Source of the DNA: Pedobacter alluvionis
Lineage (GTDB): Bacteria; Bacteroidota; Bacteroidia; Sphingobacteriales; Sphingobacteriaceae
Length of the DNA stretch: 64,000 nucleotides
Assembly: GCF_003664035.1 (NCBI RefSeq)
Contig: NZ_RCCK01000011.1
Span: forward strand, 1,116,001-1,180,000
Direction: 5' to 3'
Part shown: piece by piece, positions 7,839 through 15,293 of the stretch
How the letters are laid out: every line of letters begins with the position of its first letter
Position numbering within the stretch: the stretch's first letter is position 1
Position numbers and translations under genes: made by a program
Notes under the pieces: model-generated
Told to the model about the DNA's origin: nothing
Database searches by the model: none
Seen by the model: only the letters and a program-made list of their open reading frames with translations

Positions 7839-8165
7839 TTATTTCGATGGAAATCCGCTGAGTACCGTTGCGGCGTTTTGCCCCACCACCAGAAAGTTGG
7901 CCGCTGCGCTAGTCGCTAAGGCTTGGGCGGCAGTTACAATAGGTGTATATTGTTCTGCATCGGCCGGCACCGCAAGCATTTGCGCCATGGCAACACCAAT
8001 CGCGGTAGAGCTGATGGTATTTACATTTCTGAGATTATCAACTGCATCCTGTACAGCGAGTGCTGTTGATTGAGCGACAGACTGAAAGGCTTTCATCGTC
8101 CCTTCGTCTTGCATAATCTGTGGGGTAATGCTACTGTCTGATGTGGTTAAACTTGTGTAAGGCAT
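7839..8165 (-). CDS. Divergent RebB-like protein
   Basis: 108 aa. The central segment (AFQSVAQSTALAVQDAVDNL followed by STAIGVAMAQML) has the Ala-rich amphipathic helix layout and spacing of the Reb proteins, but the HNAT and QITDS signatures are not kept. A second Ala-rich helix fills the C-terminal 40 residues. It is 24 bp upstream of the 342 aa gene. I place it in the Reb superfamily by composition, length and context, with moderate certainty. Confidence 0.58.
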   Translation of the reverse strand: MPYTSLTTSDSSITPQIMQDEGTMKAFQSVAQSTALAVQDAVDNLRNVNTISSTAIGVAMAQMLAVPADAEQYTPIVTAAQALATSAAANFLVVGQNAATVLSGFPSK

Positions 8166-8237
8166 AATAAATTATTTAATTGTGTATCCGTTAACTAGTT
8201 CATTTTATTAGGTGAAATGATGCTTTAATAGCAGGGA

Positions 8238-8393
8238 TTATGTACTACTTTGACTCTCCAGTATTTTTTTGCAGCAAACAGACAAGCATGCATTGGCTAT
8301 TAATTGTCCGCTACGCTGATTGGTGCTCGCATTGTGCATGGCTATTCCCATTGATACCGCCATACTTTGAAATATAATTTGTAATGAATCCAT
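8238..8393 (-). CDS. Very short RebB-like protein (51 aa)
   Basis: A 52-codon frame runs from the ATG at 8393 to the TAA at 8238-8240. The product has SMAVSMGIAMHNASTNQ, which matches the MAETIGMAMHNAVTAQ of the 125 aa Reb-like protein, and ends in a Cys-containing tail (NACLSVCCKK). It is the first gene of the array after the double-AraC regulator (63 bp gap). It may be a real small subunit or a decayed remnant; the conserved motif and clean frame favour a real gene. Confidence 0.6.
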   Translation of the reverse strand: MDSLQIIFQSMAVSMGIAMHNASTNQRSGQLIANACLSVCCKKILESQSST

Positions 8394-8455
8394 GTCGTAT
8401 TGTTTGATATAAAATTACTAACTAAAAATACAATCGGCTTGTAAAAAACAGTCAA

Positions 8456-9304
8456 TCATTTCACAATTTCTTCTAGCAGTTTATTTTTTAGCCATGACAC
8501 TGGCATTTCACTATTCTTTTTCATTTTAAACATCGAAGGAAATGTTCCAAAAACAGTTTTAAAGCAACGGCAAAAATGTGAATGGTCAAAAAAACCAGTA
8601 GCTACCGCAACCTCCGTAATAGTATCAGCATTGCCTAGCAGCTCAGAGGCATATTGCAATCTCAAATCCCGTATAAACCTTGCCGAAGTGATAGGATATA
8701 ATTCTTTCAATTTGCGGCTTAAAGTGGATGGGGTTGTGTTTAACAGTTTCGCGAGCTTGGGTATTGATTCTTTATGATTAAAGCATTCAGATAAAGAAAA
8801 GCTCAAAAGCTTTTTTAACCATTGATGCTGAGCGGCATGATTTAATAAAATTTTAGCGTCTGACATATCAATAGGTATTTTCCAATAGGTTATTAAATCA
8901 TGATCAGCATTTTGGGTTTCCCGATATTTAGACGGACTGATTTTGAACGCATTCGTGAAAGAGCGACAGAAGCTGGCCTGGGCTCGGAAACCTGTAAACT
9001 GTGCAATGTTTTTTACTGGCTCATTACTATTTAACAGTAAATAACAAGCCTTGCACAGGCGGTGATGAAGTATAAGTTTAGCAGGTGTATTTCCGGTAAG
9101 TTCGAATACCCTACGGGTTAATTGAGATGCGGTCATTTTCAATAACGTAGCCAGTTTAACTACACAAAAATTTACATCGTCATATTTTGATTCAATATGG
9201 GCCATCATTAAATCAATAAAATGGTGTTTCTTCCGTACCGTTATGGTAATTGTTGGCGGTATTGGAGAAGATAGTTTTGAGGGTGGCGTACGATGTAGAT
9301 TCAT
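8456..9304 (-). CDS. Regulator with two tandem AraC-type DNA-binding domains
   Basis: 282 aa. It contains two complete AraC/XylS HTH modules. The first is at about 40-128 (VVKLATLLKMTASQLTRRV, then VKNIAQFTGFRAQASFCRSF). The second is at about 174-263 (IPKLAKLLNTTPSTLSRKL, then TEVAVATGFFDHSHFCRCF). Each ends with the family F-x-x-SP/P-S signature (FKISPSKYR, FGTFPSMF). There is no cupin or other sensory domain. AraC proteins usually have one such module, so this is unusual and may bind a four-half-site operator as a monomer. It is directly upstream of the reb array on the same strand and is the obvious candidate regulator. Confidence 0.85.
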   Translation of the reverse strand: MNLHRTPPSKLSSPIPPTITITVRKKHHFIDLMMAHIESKYDDVNFCVVKLATLLKMTASQLTRRVFELTGNTPAKLILHHRLCKACYLLLNSNEPVKNIAQFTGFRAQASFCRSFTNAFKISPSKYRETQNADHDLITYWKIPIDMSDAKILLNHAAQHQWLKKLLSFSLSECFNHKESIPKLAKLLNTTPSTLSRKLKELYPITSARFIRDLRLQYASELLGNADTITEVAVATGFFDHSHFCRCFKTVFGTFPSMFKMKKNSEMPVSWLKNKLLEEIVK

Positions 9305-9666
9305 GAGTGCTGCTAATGAATTGATTTAACTGATATTCTGTATATCAAAGGAAGGTTATCGTTAAACTCATTTAAAGAGCGTAAACACGTGTTTTCGTAA
9401 ATGAGGGTTTAATCTTCACCACCAAGGGTAAATCCCTGTTCGCCGTTTTAGAACTATCAAAGTAATATTAATGATACAATATATTAATTGATTATTACAT
9501 GCCGTATTTACCCATAAATAAAGACACTTATGCAATGGCAAATTTGTATTTTCGATTATTATTTGAGGGGGTATGATTCAACATAACAGAGTCTTCCTGC
9601 CTTTACTCATAAAACAATTAATTATATAAAAAATTAATTTTTATTTACCTGTTTTTATTATTTTAC
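9305..9666. promoter_or_regulatory. Divergent intergenic region with a 12-bp palindrome
   Basis: About 360 bp between the double-AraC gene (minus) and the unknown gene at 9667 (plus). It is AT-rich and contains a perfect 12-bp palindrome, AAACACGTGTTT, at 9383-9394, which could be a site for a dimeric regulator. No convincing TAnnTTTG promoter box was found and no small ORF is supported. Confidence 0.4.
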
Positions 9667-10467
9667 ATGATAAACAATCAAGATAACTCGTCCAATCCTG
9701 CGGGCTTAGCAGATTTTAATGTTGTTTCTGAACTCCAGTTTATAGAATACACACTTGAATGGACCAAACAGATTTCGGGCATTGAAATGCCGTGGAAAGT
9801 TTTTGCGGATAAAGACAGCAGTATTGAACAGATGTTGGCACAGGTGTACTTTAACGACGCAACCATACAAAGTTTGCTATCATGTGTTGGGGTTAAGCAC
9901 ATCCATGCGAGATTTGCGATCGTTCACGACTATTATCCTTACAAGATCAAGCTCCCTACTTTTACCATCATACTATATGCTACCGATCAACTGGGGCAAA
10001 GATGTTCGGCTTATCATATCGGTAGGCCACAATATCATGATACCATTACGATGGCACGCAGCAAGCCCTTGCAAGAGATAGGCAACTTTATTTCGAGCCG
10101 CCTTGCCAAAGAATGGATAAGCGAGTGGAAAACGGTATGCAATGCCAATCCAAAATCACCTGAATTATTAAGTAAGCTATTTCTGACAAACTATGGATAC
10201 CTCGCCGGATATAACTACGTCCTCTCAGACTTTATGTATTCGTTATTTCCGCCAGGAACGCAAAAAGAGTGTTATGATGTAGTTATACTGCCGGTTATTC
10301 ATAAACATGTTGCTGATCACCTCAATGCACAACCTACGTTGAAACGTACCTTCGGACTGGTTTTGGCTGGCGTACCGCCTGATGCAAAGGGTATAACAGG
10401 AGATGAGGAGGTAAACTCTTTTTACGATCTCTCTCTTCCAACCCCACCTTCTAATAGTACATATTAA
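9667..10467 (+). CDS. Hypothetical protein next to the R-body locus
   Basis: 266 aa, soluble, no signal peptide. Mixed alpha/beta prediction, with a strand-rich middle (RFAIVHDYYPYKIKLPTF, then FTIILYATD). No catalytic motif is recognised. It is divergent from the double-AraC regulator and 83 bp upstream of the membrane protein/HK/RR module, so it may be controlled together with them. The C-terminus is Pro/Ser-rich. Function unknown. Confidence 0.65.
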   Translation: MINNQDNSSNPAGLADFNVVSELQFIEYTLEWTKQISGIEMPWKVFADKDSSIEQMLAQVYFNDATIQSLLSCVGVKHIHARFAIVHDYYPYKIKLPTFTIILYATDQLGQRCSAYHIGRPQYHDTITMARSKPLQEIGNFISSRLAKEWISEWKTVCNANPKSPELLSKLFLTNYGYLAGYNYVLSDFMYSLFPPGTQKECYDVVILPVIHKHVADHLNAQPTLKRTFGLVLAGVPPDAKGITGDEEVNSFYDLSLPTPPSNSTY

Positions 10468-10550
10468 GATCAGGACAATAAATATTCCGGTTATGATATA
10501 TAAAGCGACTGCCAGAATAAAATTTTGAATTAAGATCCAATCTTGCATTT

Positions 10551-11207
10551 ATGAATAGTGCTTTTCAAACGTTTTTAATCTATTCGTCTGTTGTGGTAAT
10601 CGTACCATTTTTAGTTGCTGTTATACGATTTAAAAAAATGGACCAGGCATGGCGATCTCTGGCCTTATTAATCTTTTTTGATTTCTTAGTAGAAGCCATT
10701 GGCCATATTTTGTACTTTCTGAAAATCAGCAATCATTTTTTGTGGCCAATTTTTATACTTATCGAATTTACATTACTGGCGAGGATTTATAAATCTGAAT
10801 TTAAAAAAATGGCAATTAGCCGTTTCATACCTATTGTAACGTTATTGTTTATCGCTTATGTAATTGCCGATTGGCTGATGGCGCCTAATGATGACCTGAG
10901 TGCTCTTCCTCACTTTACAGAGGGGGTGCTGATATTGTTGCTTGTATTGTGTTATTATTATAAAAACCTAAGCTCGTTTATAGAAACACAATTGGAACGT
11001 CAACCCATGTTTTGGTTGTCAACTGGTCTGTTTATTTATTTCTCAGCCAACTCGGTGATCTTCATTTTTAGTAATTATATTCAAATGTTATCGATTAATT
11101 TCTTTAATCTCATCTGGTTTACCCATTCCATATTTAATATACTTTTATACATTTTTTACACTTTAACGGTATGCTTAATCCCAAAGAAACTGAATTACAA
11201 CATCTGA
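10551..11207 (+). CDS. Multi-pass membrane protein of a two-component module
   Basis: 218 aa with about six or seven hydrophobic helices and very short loops. It shares layout and a PMFWLSTGLFIYF motif near the fifth helix with the 215 aa protein at 49284-49931 (PEFWWVTGVLFYYF). Both are followed, with an overlapping reading frame, by a short histidine kinase and a LuxR-type response regulator. It is therefore probably the sensory membrane component of the module, since the kinase itself has only one membrane helix. The last 37 bp overlap the kinase gene. Confidence 0.75.
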   Translation: MNSAFQTFLIYSSVVVIVPFLVAVIRFKKMDQAWRSLALLIFFDFLVEAIGHILYFLKISNHFLWPIFILIEFTLLARIYKSEFKKMAISRFIPIVTLLFIAYVIADWLMAPNDDLSALPHFTEGVLILLLVLCYYYKNLSSFIETQLERQPMFWLSTGLFIYFSANSVIFIFSNYIQMLSINFFNLIWFTHSIFNILLYIFYTLTVCLIPKKLNYNI

Positions 11208-11977
11208 TATTCGGAAGTATTCTGGTTATGCTACTGCTAGCTGTTGCGATCATTTCATTTTTTGTTATATATCATAGAAGGCTGCTTAAAGAGCAGGGGC
11301 GTTTACAAAAAGTGAAGGATAAGCACCAAAGACAATTACTTGGTTTCAGCATTAGCATTCAGGAAAAAGAAAGGGCAAGGATAGGACGGGATATGCACGA
11401 CGAAATAGGCTCCTCTCTTTCAGCTATTAAAATGCTCGTTAATCGGCTTCCAAACACGGATATTGAAAGCCATCAGTTGATTTCGAACATTAAAAATGGA
11501 TTAAGCAACACCATAAGTGATGTAAGAATGATCGCGAATAACCTGTTCCCATCTGTATTGGCAAAATTCGGATTGGCGGATGCATTACATCACCAGGTAA
11601 AGGTATTATCTGCGAGCAATACCTTAGCGATTGACATGGTATTAGACACAAAATTTGAACTTAATTTTGAATACGAACTGGCCATATACCGCATTATGCA
11701 GGAATTAATCAATAATGTAATCAATCATGCAAACGCAAAAAATCTTTCAATCATGTTAAATCAAACACCTGAACGCATATTGGCTACAGTTAAAGACGAT
11801 GGCTGTGGTTTTGATGCGGCAATAATGGAAGATCCGATACAGATGGGGATAGGTATTAAAAGTATAAAAACAAGGGTAGCAGCCATGCAGGCCACTTTGA
11901 AAATAACATCTGGAAAAGATGCCGGTACATTAATTGAAATACATATTCCTTTAAATGATGAAAAAGACCAAAGATAG
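11171..11977 (+). CDS. Sensor histidine kinase, HisKA_3 (NarL-system) type
   Basis: 268 aa. One membrane helix (about 13-35), then a coiled linker, the HisKA_3 phosphoacceptor box ERARIGRDMHDEIG (His76), and a HATPase_c domain with N-box ELINNVINHA, G1 DDGCGFD and G2 GIGIKSI. It phosphorylates the response regulator encoded next, with which it overlaps by 23 bp. The short extracytoplasmic part means that sensing probably depends on the membrane protein encoded upstream. All catalytic boxes are intact. Confidence 0.9.
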   Translation: MLNPKETELQHLIFGSILVMLLLAVAIISFFVIYHRRLLKEQGRLQKVKDKHQRQLLGFSISIQEKERARIGRDMHDEIGSSLSAIKMLVNRLPNTDIESHQLISNIKNGLSNTISDVRMIANNLFPSVLAKFGLADALHHQVKVLSASNTLAIDMVLDTKFELNFEYELAIYRIMQELINNVINHANAKNLSIMLNQTPERILATVKDDGCGFDAAIMEDPIQMGIGIKSIKTRVAAMQATLKITSGKDAGTLIEIHIPLNDEKDQR

Positions 11978-12656
11978 GCTAATCCACCAACCCTTAAACT
12001 CAATTAAAATAGGTATAGTGGATGATCACAAACTGTTCAGATTGGGGCTAATGGAAATTTTGGGGCAGGTTAAACACTTCGAACTTATTTTCGAAGTAGA
12101 AAGCTATTCGCAATTGTTAGAAGAAATGGAATTGCAGGTGCCTGATATTATCCTGATGGACATTGAAATGCCCGAAACAGATGGAATAGATGGTTGCAAG
12201 CACATTGTGGAAAGATTTCCAGATGCAAAAATAATTGCCTTATCCATGCATACTGCGGATAATTTCATTTTTTATATGATGAAGGCCGGCGCGCGCAGCT
12301 ATTTACCCAAAGATATTGATGAACAAACCTTATATAAAGCCATTGAAACCGTATATACCAACGGATTCTATTTTACCGATGCTGTTACCGCGGCCATGTT
12401 AAATGGCGTTAAAAAAAATTATGGCAGGAGGTCAACTTTAAAGTATGGCGAAAGCCCGCTTAGCAAAAGAGAACTTGAGGTATTGACACTCATTTGCAAT
12501 GGCTTAACCACGGCAGAAATTGCACAGAAATTATTCATCAGTATAAAAACTGTGGAGGGGCACCGTAAAAATTTATTGGAAAAATCAGGTATGTCCAATT
12601 CAGTGAGCTTAGCAGTATATGCAGTTAAAAATGGAATGCTCGATGAACGACATTAA
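11955..12656 (+). CDS. LuxR/NarL-family response regulator
   Basis: 233 aa. Receiver domain at about 17-135 with the acidic pair VDDH, phospho-acceptor Asp69 in ILMDIEMP, the Ser/Thr in ALSMH and Lys in LPKD. C-terminal GerE-type HTH at ~165-230 (LSKRELEVLTLICNG, TAEIAQKLFISIKTVEGHRKNL). Transcriptional output of the kinase encoded just upstream. The likely targets are nearby, including the reb genes; this is inferred. ATG codons at 11955 and 11958 could both serve as start. A terminator follows at 12718. Confidence 0.92.
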   Translation: MMKKTKDRLIHQPLNSIKIGIVDDHKLFRLGLMEILGQVKHFELIFEVESYSQLLEEMELQVPDIILMDIEMPETDGIDGCKHIVERFPDAKIIALSMHTADNFIFYMMKAGARSYLPKDIDEQTLYKAIETVYTNGFYFTDAVTAAMLNGVKKNYGRRSTLKYGESPLSKRELEVLTLICNGLTTAEIAQKLFISIKTVEGHRKNLLEKSGMSNSVSLAVYAVKNGMLDERH

Positions 12657-12717
12657 TAAAACAATAAATTCTCAACTTTTTAAGCTAAGGCTCGAAATTT
12701 TCCCCTCCTGGCTACTT

Positions 12718-12752
12718 AAGGAAACACAATATAATGGTTGTTTCCTTTTTTT
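12718..12752 (+). terminator. Rho-independent terminator after the two-component operon
   Basis: A 9-bp perfect stem, aaggaaaca (12718-12726) with tgtttcctt (12739-12747), is followed by a T run to 12752. It ends the plus-strand operon and abuts the stop codon of the convergent gene. Confidence 0.75.
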
Positions 12753-13806
12753 AATCCTTATAATAAAACTTCCTGATACTAATTTCTTCGGTTTTCCCAC
12801 CCTCAGTCACCCTATAACAAATCACAAACTCTAAAAGCGACTTATCATTATACTCATTTCGGCAAATCAACTTTGCAATCTCCTCATCCTGCTCAGGATG
12901 CATCATTTTCGTTTCAACAATGTTATCCTGGTTGTCAACCCTATCAATCGTAAGCTTGACTCTGTGCAGCTTAGCAGTTGTCATATATTGCGCATTAAAT
13001 ACGGAAACAGCCCATTCCAAATTGTCTTCTTTTAGCTGATCATGCATGCTCGCCAGGTCATAGTACCCCATCACCATCTCCACGTCCGGAACGACAAAAT
13101 GTTTTATAGTCCGCTCATTTCCCTTACGGATCGTTTCTTCTATTTTATATAGATGCAGTTTTGAATCATACCTGCCATAATACTCTGTTTTTTCAAGTTC
13201 CTTTTTCTCATTATAGAAAAATTTTATTTCTGAAGATAAATAGAGACTTTCATTATGCTTGAAAAATTTTTGCTCTTCTGATAATAGATTATGCTGATGA
13301 TGGTACAAATAATTTATTTGATCAGAAAACTGATCATTGATAAATGTCGCTTTTAACAGCATGGTCTTGCCCTGATAGGTAAAATTAATTTTGGTAACAG
13401 TACCATCTGCAGAGACTGAAGTTTCCGAAACTTTCATACCATTCTGGTAAGTATAACGATGAGAATACTTTACCTTATCCTCGTTCAGGTAATCTACAGC
13501 AATCAGTACTCCATTTTCATACTTAAAATCCTGAACGGAAAATGCTTCCTCTATCGAATACCAACCTGTTTTGTCCAATACCTTATGCCCTTGGGAAATA
13601 AAATGAGCATAAGCCTTCGTACCGTTTTTATATTTAATCAAACGATAGTTTTCCCCTGTGTATTCATGCACACCTAACTCGCCATGCTCATCCCCATCCA
13701 CCTTATTTACGTCTAACGTCCCTATAATCTGTTGTTTATCATTGTAGAATATTTCTTTTCTATACTCGGAATACTCATCGCGGTAAATTTCTTTAGTGAG
13801 GGGCAT
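12751..13806 (-). CDS. Hypothetical protein with YD/MORN-like beta-strand repeats
   Basis: 351 aa, soluble, no signal peptide. The N-terminal two thirds consist of short beta strands with repeated aromatic patterns (EIFYNDKQQIIGTL, FKYENGVLIAV, YTYQNGMKVSE, FFYNEKKELEKTEYY) that resemble YD-repeat or MORN-type antiparallel sheets. Such proteins in Bacteroidota often occur near toxin or immunity genes. No active site is recognised. It is convergent with the two-component operon and monocistronic. Confidence 0.6.
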   Translation of the reverse strand: MPLTKEIYRDEYSEYRKEIFYNDKQQIIGTLDVNKVDGDEHGELGVHEYTGENYRLIKYKNGTKAYAHFISQGHKVLDKTGWYSIEEAFSVQDFKYENGVLIAVDYLNEDKVKYSHRYTYQNGMKVSETSVSADGTVTKINFTYQGKTMLLKATFINDQFSDQINYLYHHQHNLLSEEQKFFKHNESLYLSSEIKFFYNEKKELEKTEYYGRYDSKLHLYKIEETIRKGNERTIKHFVVPDVEMVMGYYDLASMHDQLKEDNLEWAVSVFNAQYMTTAKLHRVKLTIDRVDNQDNIVETKMMHPEQDEEIAKLICRNEYNDKSLLEFVICYRVTEGGKTEEISIRKFYYKD

Positions 13807-14221
13807 AATTTATATATCTAATTGTTAATTTAAATATACATAAAACAATGAGCCTGTCTAACAAATAATAAGATTAAAGGAAAATTGCAGAGTTGTTAAC
13901 TATCAATAGGGAATATAAATTATATGGTCATAATACTAGCCAAAAGCACTAAGTCAGCAGTAAAGAGTTCGATAAATGTAACGCTTGGGCTACGATCCCG
14001 CTTTACGATAAATAAAGCGGGATTTTTGCTTTTTATCGAATCTTCCGACGAAATCAAATCCAAAAACAATATCTGAAGCAGAATAGTTTTTCGCAATAAT
14101 TACGCTTCAATATTTTATAATTACATTTTAAAGTTTAATTTTATTCAGAAAACATCAAGGCATTATTGTGCTGATCTAATAAATTAAATTAACACCTCAC
14201 ACCCCATCTAAAACGCAACTC
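13807..14221. other. Intergenic region, 415 bp
   Basis: AT-rich spacer between divergent genes. Apart from the hairpin at 13995-14028 nothing is recognised; no small ORF or clear promoter box is supported. Confidence 0.5.
13995..14028 (+). terminator. Strong hairpin plus T-run between divergent genes
   Basis: An 11-bp perfect stem, atcccgcttta (13995-14005) with taaagcgggat (14013-14023), a 7-nt loop and five T residues. It has the shape of an intrinsic terminator, yet it lies between a minus-strand gene start (13806) and a plus-strand gene start (14222), where no coding region needs one on the plus strand. It may end an unrecognised small RNA or attenuate the gene at 14222. Confidence 0.65.
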
Positions 14222-15238
14222 ATGAGCTCCGTATTCAGAACATCCTATGCACCGGATGTAAAACCCGTAACCGAAGAGAAATTAAAAGAAATCCTCGGAC
14301 AAAGAAAATGGCAAACCGTGGAGATTAAGATCTCGCATGAAGACCTCAAAGACAACATTCGTTTTTTAAACGATGCCGTTGTGATCAGAGAAAGCCGTGA
14401 GGGTGTTCCCCTGATGACTACTACTGCGATTTACGGACCTATTAAAAAGGGCGATAAAGTAGTTTTAACACCGAATGAAGGTACAGGTGTAAATATAATC
14501 GCAACAAACCCATCTGAAGTAACGCTGATTGCGCAATTGGAAGCCCTGGCTGAAAGCCATACCAGCGTTAAGGAAGGCAATGCAGTATTGGTTCATTCCA
14601 ATTGGGTAAGCAGTGAAGATGGCGGGAAGCTACCCAATCTCGATCCCTCATCAAACGTATTTGGCGCTACCGGCTCCTTATATGTGAATGAAAATGCAGT
14701 CATTTTCCCGGTGCTGGATGTTACCCATCCTGATTATGAAGAAACACTTGCTTATTACGGTGCAAAACTGCTGAAACCGGCAGAAGCATTTTATCTGGGT
14801 TTTAAAGATACTTTATTTGGTATGGAGTACGCCACCTCCCTGCCAGATTATATCCGCAATTATGCCCTCTCTCCTATTGGTGGTGGTGGCCTGTTTGTTG
14901 AGCATCACCCCTTCCCACATATTTTTCTTCCCAAGCCAACTATAAATGGAGAAGTTTTTTGTGAAGCGAAGGTTACACTGGGTCGCAAAGTTGAAGATGC
15001 AGCAAAGAGCGACCCTCAAATTAGATTTACTACGTTCAGGATCCCTGCTGATGGATCGGCACTAGCCATTAAGCCTTCTACCATCCACAATGATAGTTTT
15101 ACGAACGGAAAATTAGCTGTTTTTGTGGCCAATACACCTGCAGATACGGTCGCTTTCAGGCAAACTGCACCATTTGCTAATATCGTGGTAAAGGATCATG
15201 ATCCCAAGGTCGAAATCCCGCAAACACCAACCTTTTAG
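14222..15238 (+). CDS. Hypothetical protein, possible cupin-like C-terminus
   Basis: 338 aa, soluble, no signal peptide. The protein is rich in predicted beta strands. The region FTTFRIPADGSALAIKPSTIHNDSF near residues 260-290 resembles the strand-turn-His pattern of cupin or ureidoglycolate-lyase-like beta barrels, and an HHPFPHIF cluster of histidines occurs near 230. No family can be named with certainty. It is monocistronic on the plus strand and convergent with the adenylating enzyme gene at 15294. Confidence 0.6.
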   Translation: MSSVFRTSYAPDVKPVTEEKLKEILGQRKWQTVEIKISHEDLKDNIRFLNDAVVIRESREGVPLMTTTAIYGPIKKGDKVVLTPNEGTGVNIIATNPSEVTLIAQLEALAESHTSVKEGNAVLVHSNWVSSEDGGKLPNLDPSSNVFGATGSLYVNENAVIFPVLDVTHPDYEETLAYYGAKLLKPAEAFYLGFKDTLFGMEYATSLPDYIRNYALSPIGGGGLFVEHHPFPHIFLPKPTINGEVFCEAKVTLGRKVEDAAKSDPQIRFTTFRIPADGSALAIKPSTIHNDSFTNGKLAVFVANTPADTVAFRQTAPFANIVVKDHDPKVEIPQTPTF

Positions 15239-15293
15239 TCTGCCACTCAGGAGTTGGAGTGAAATAAAATTAGTGCTCACCATACTGTTGCAA

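Noticed and set aside
1..8393. Prophage or tailocin suspected from lysozyme and small repeated proteins
   Set aside because: No terminase, portal, capsid, sheath, tube or baseplate gene is present; the repeated proteins match the RebB pattern.
13930..14030. tRNA gene suspected at the hairpin
   Set aside because: No cloverleaf with T-arm and anticodon could be drawn; only the terminator-like stem is present.
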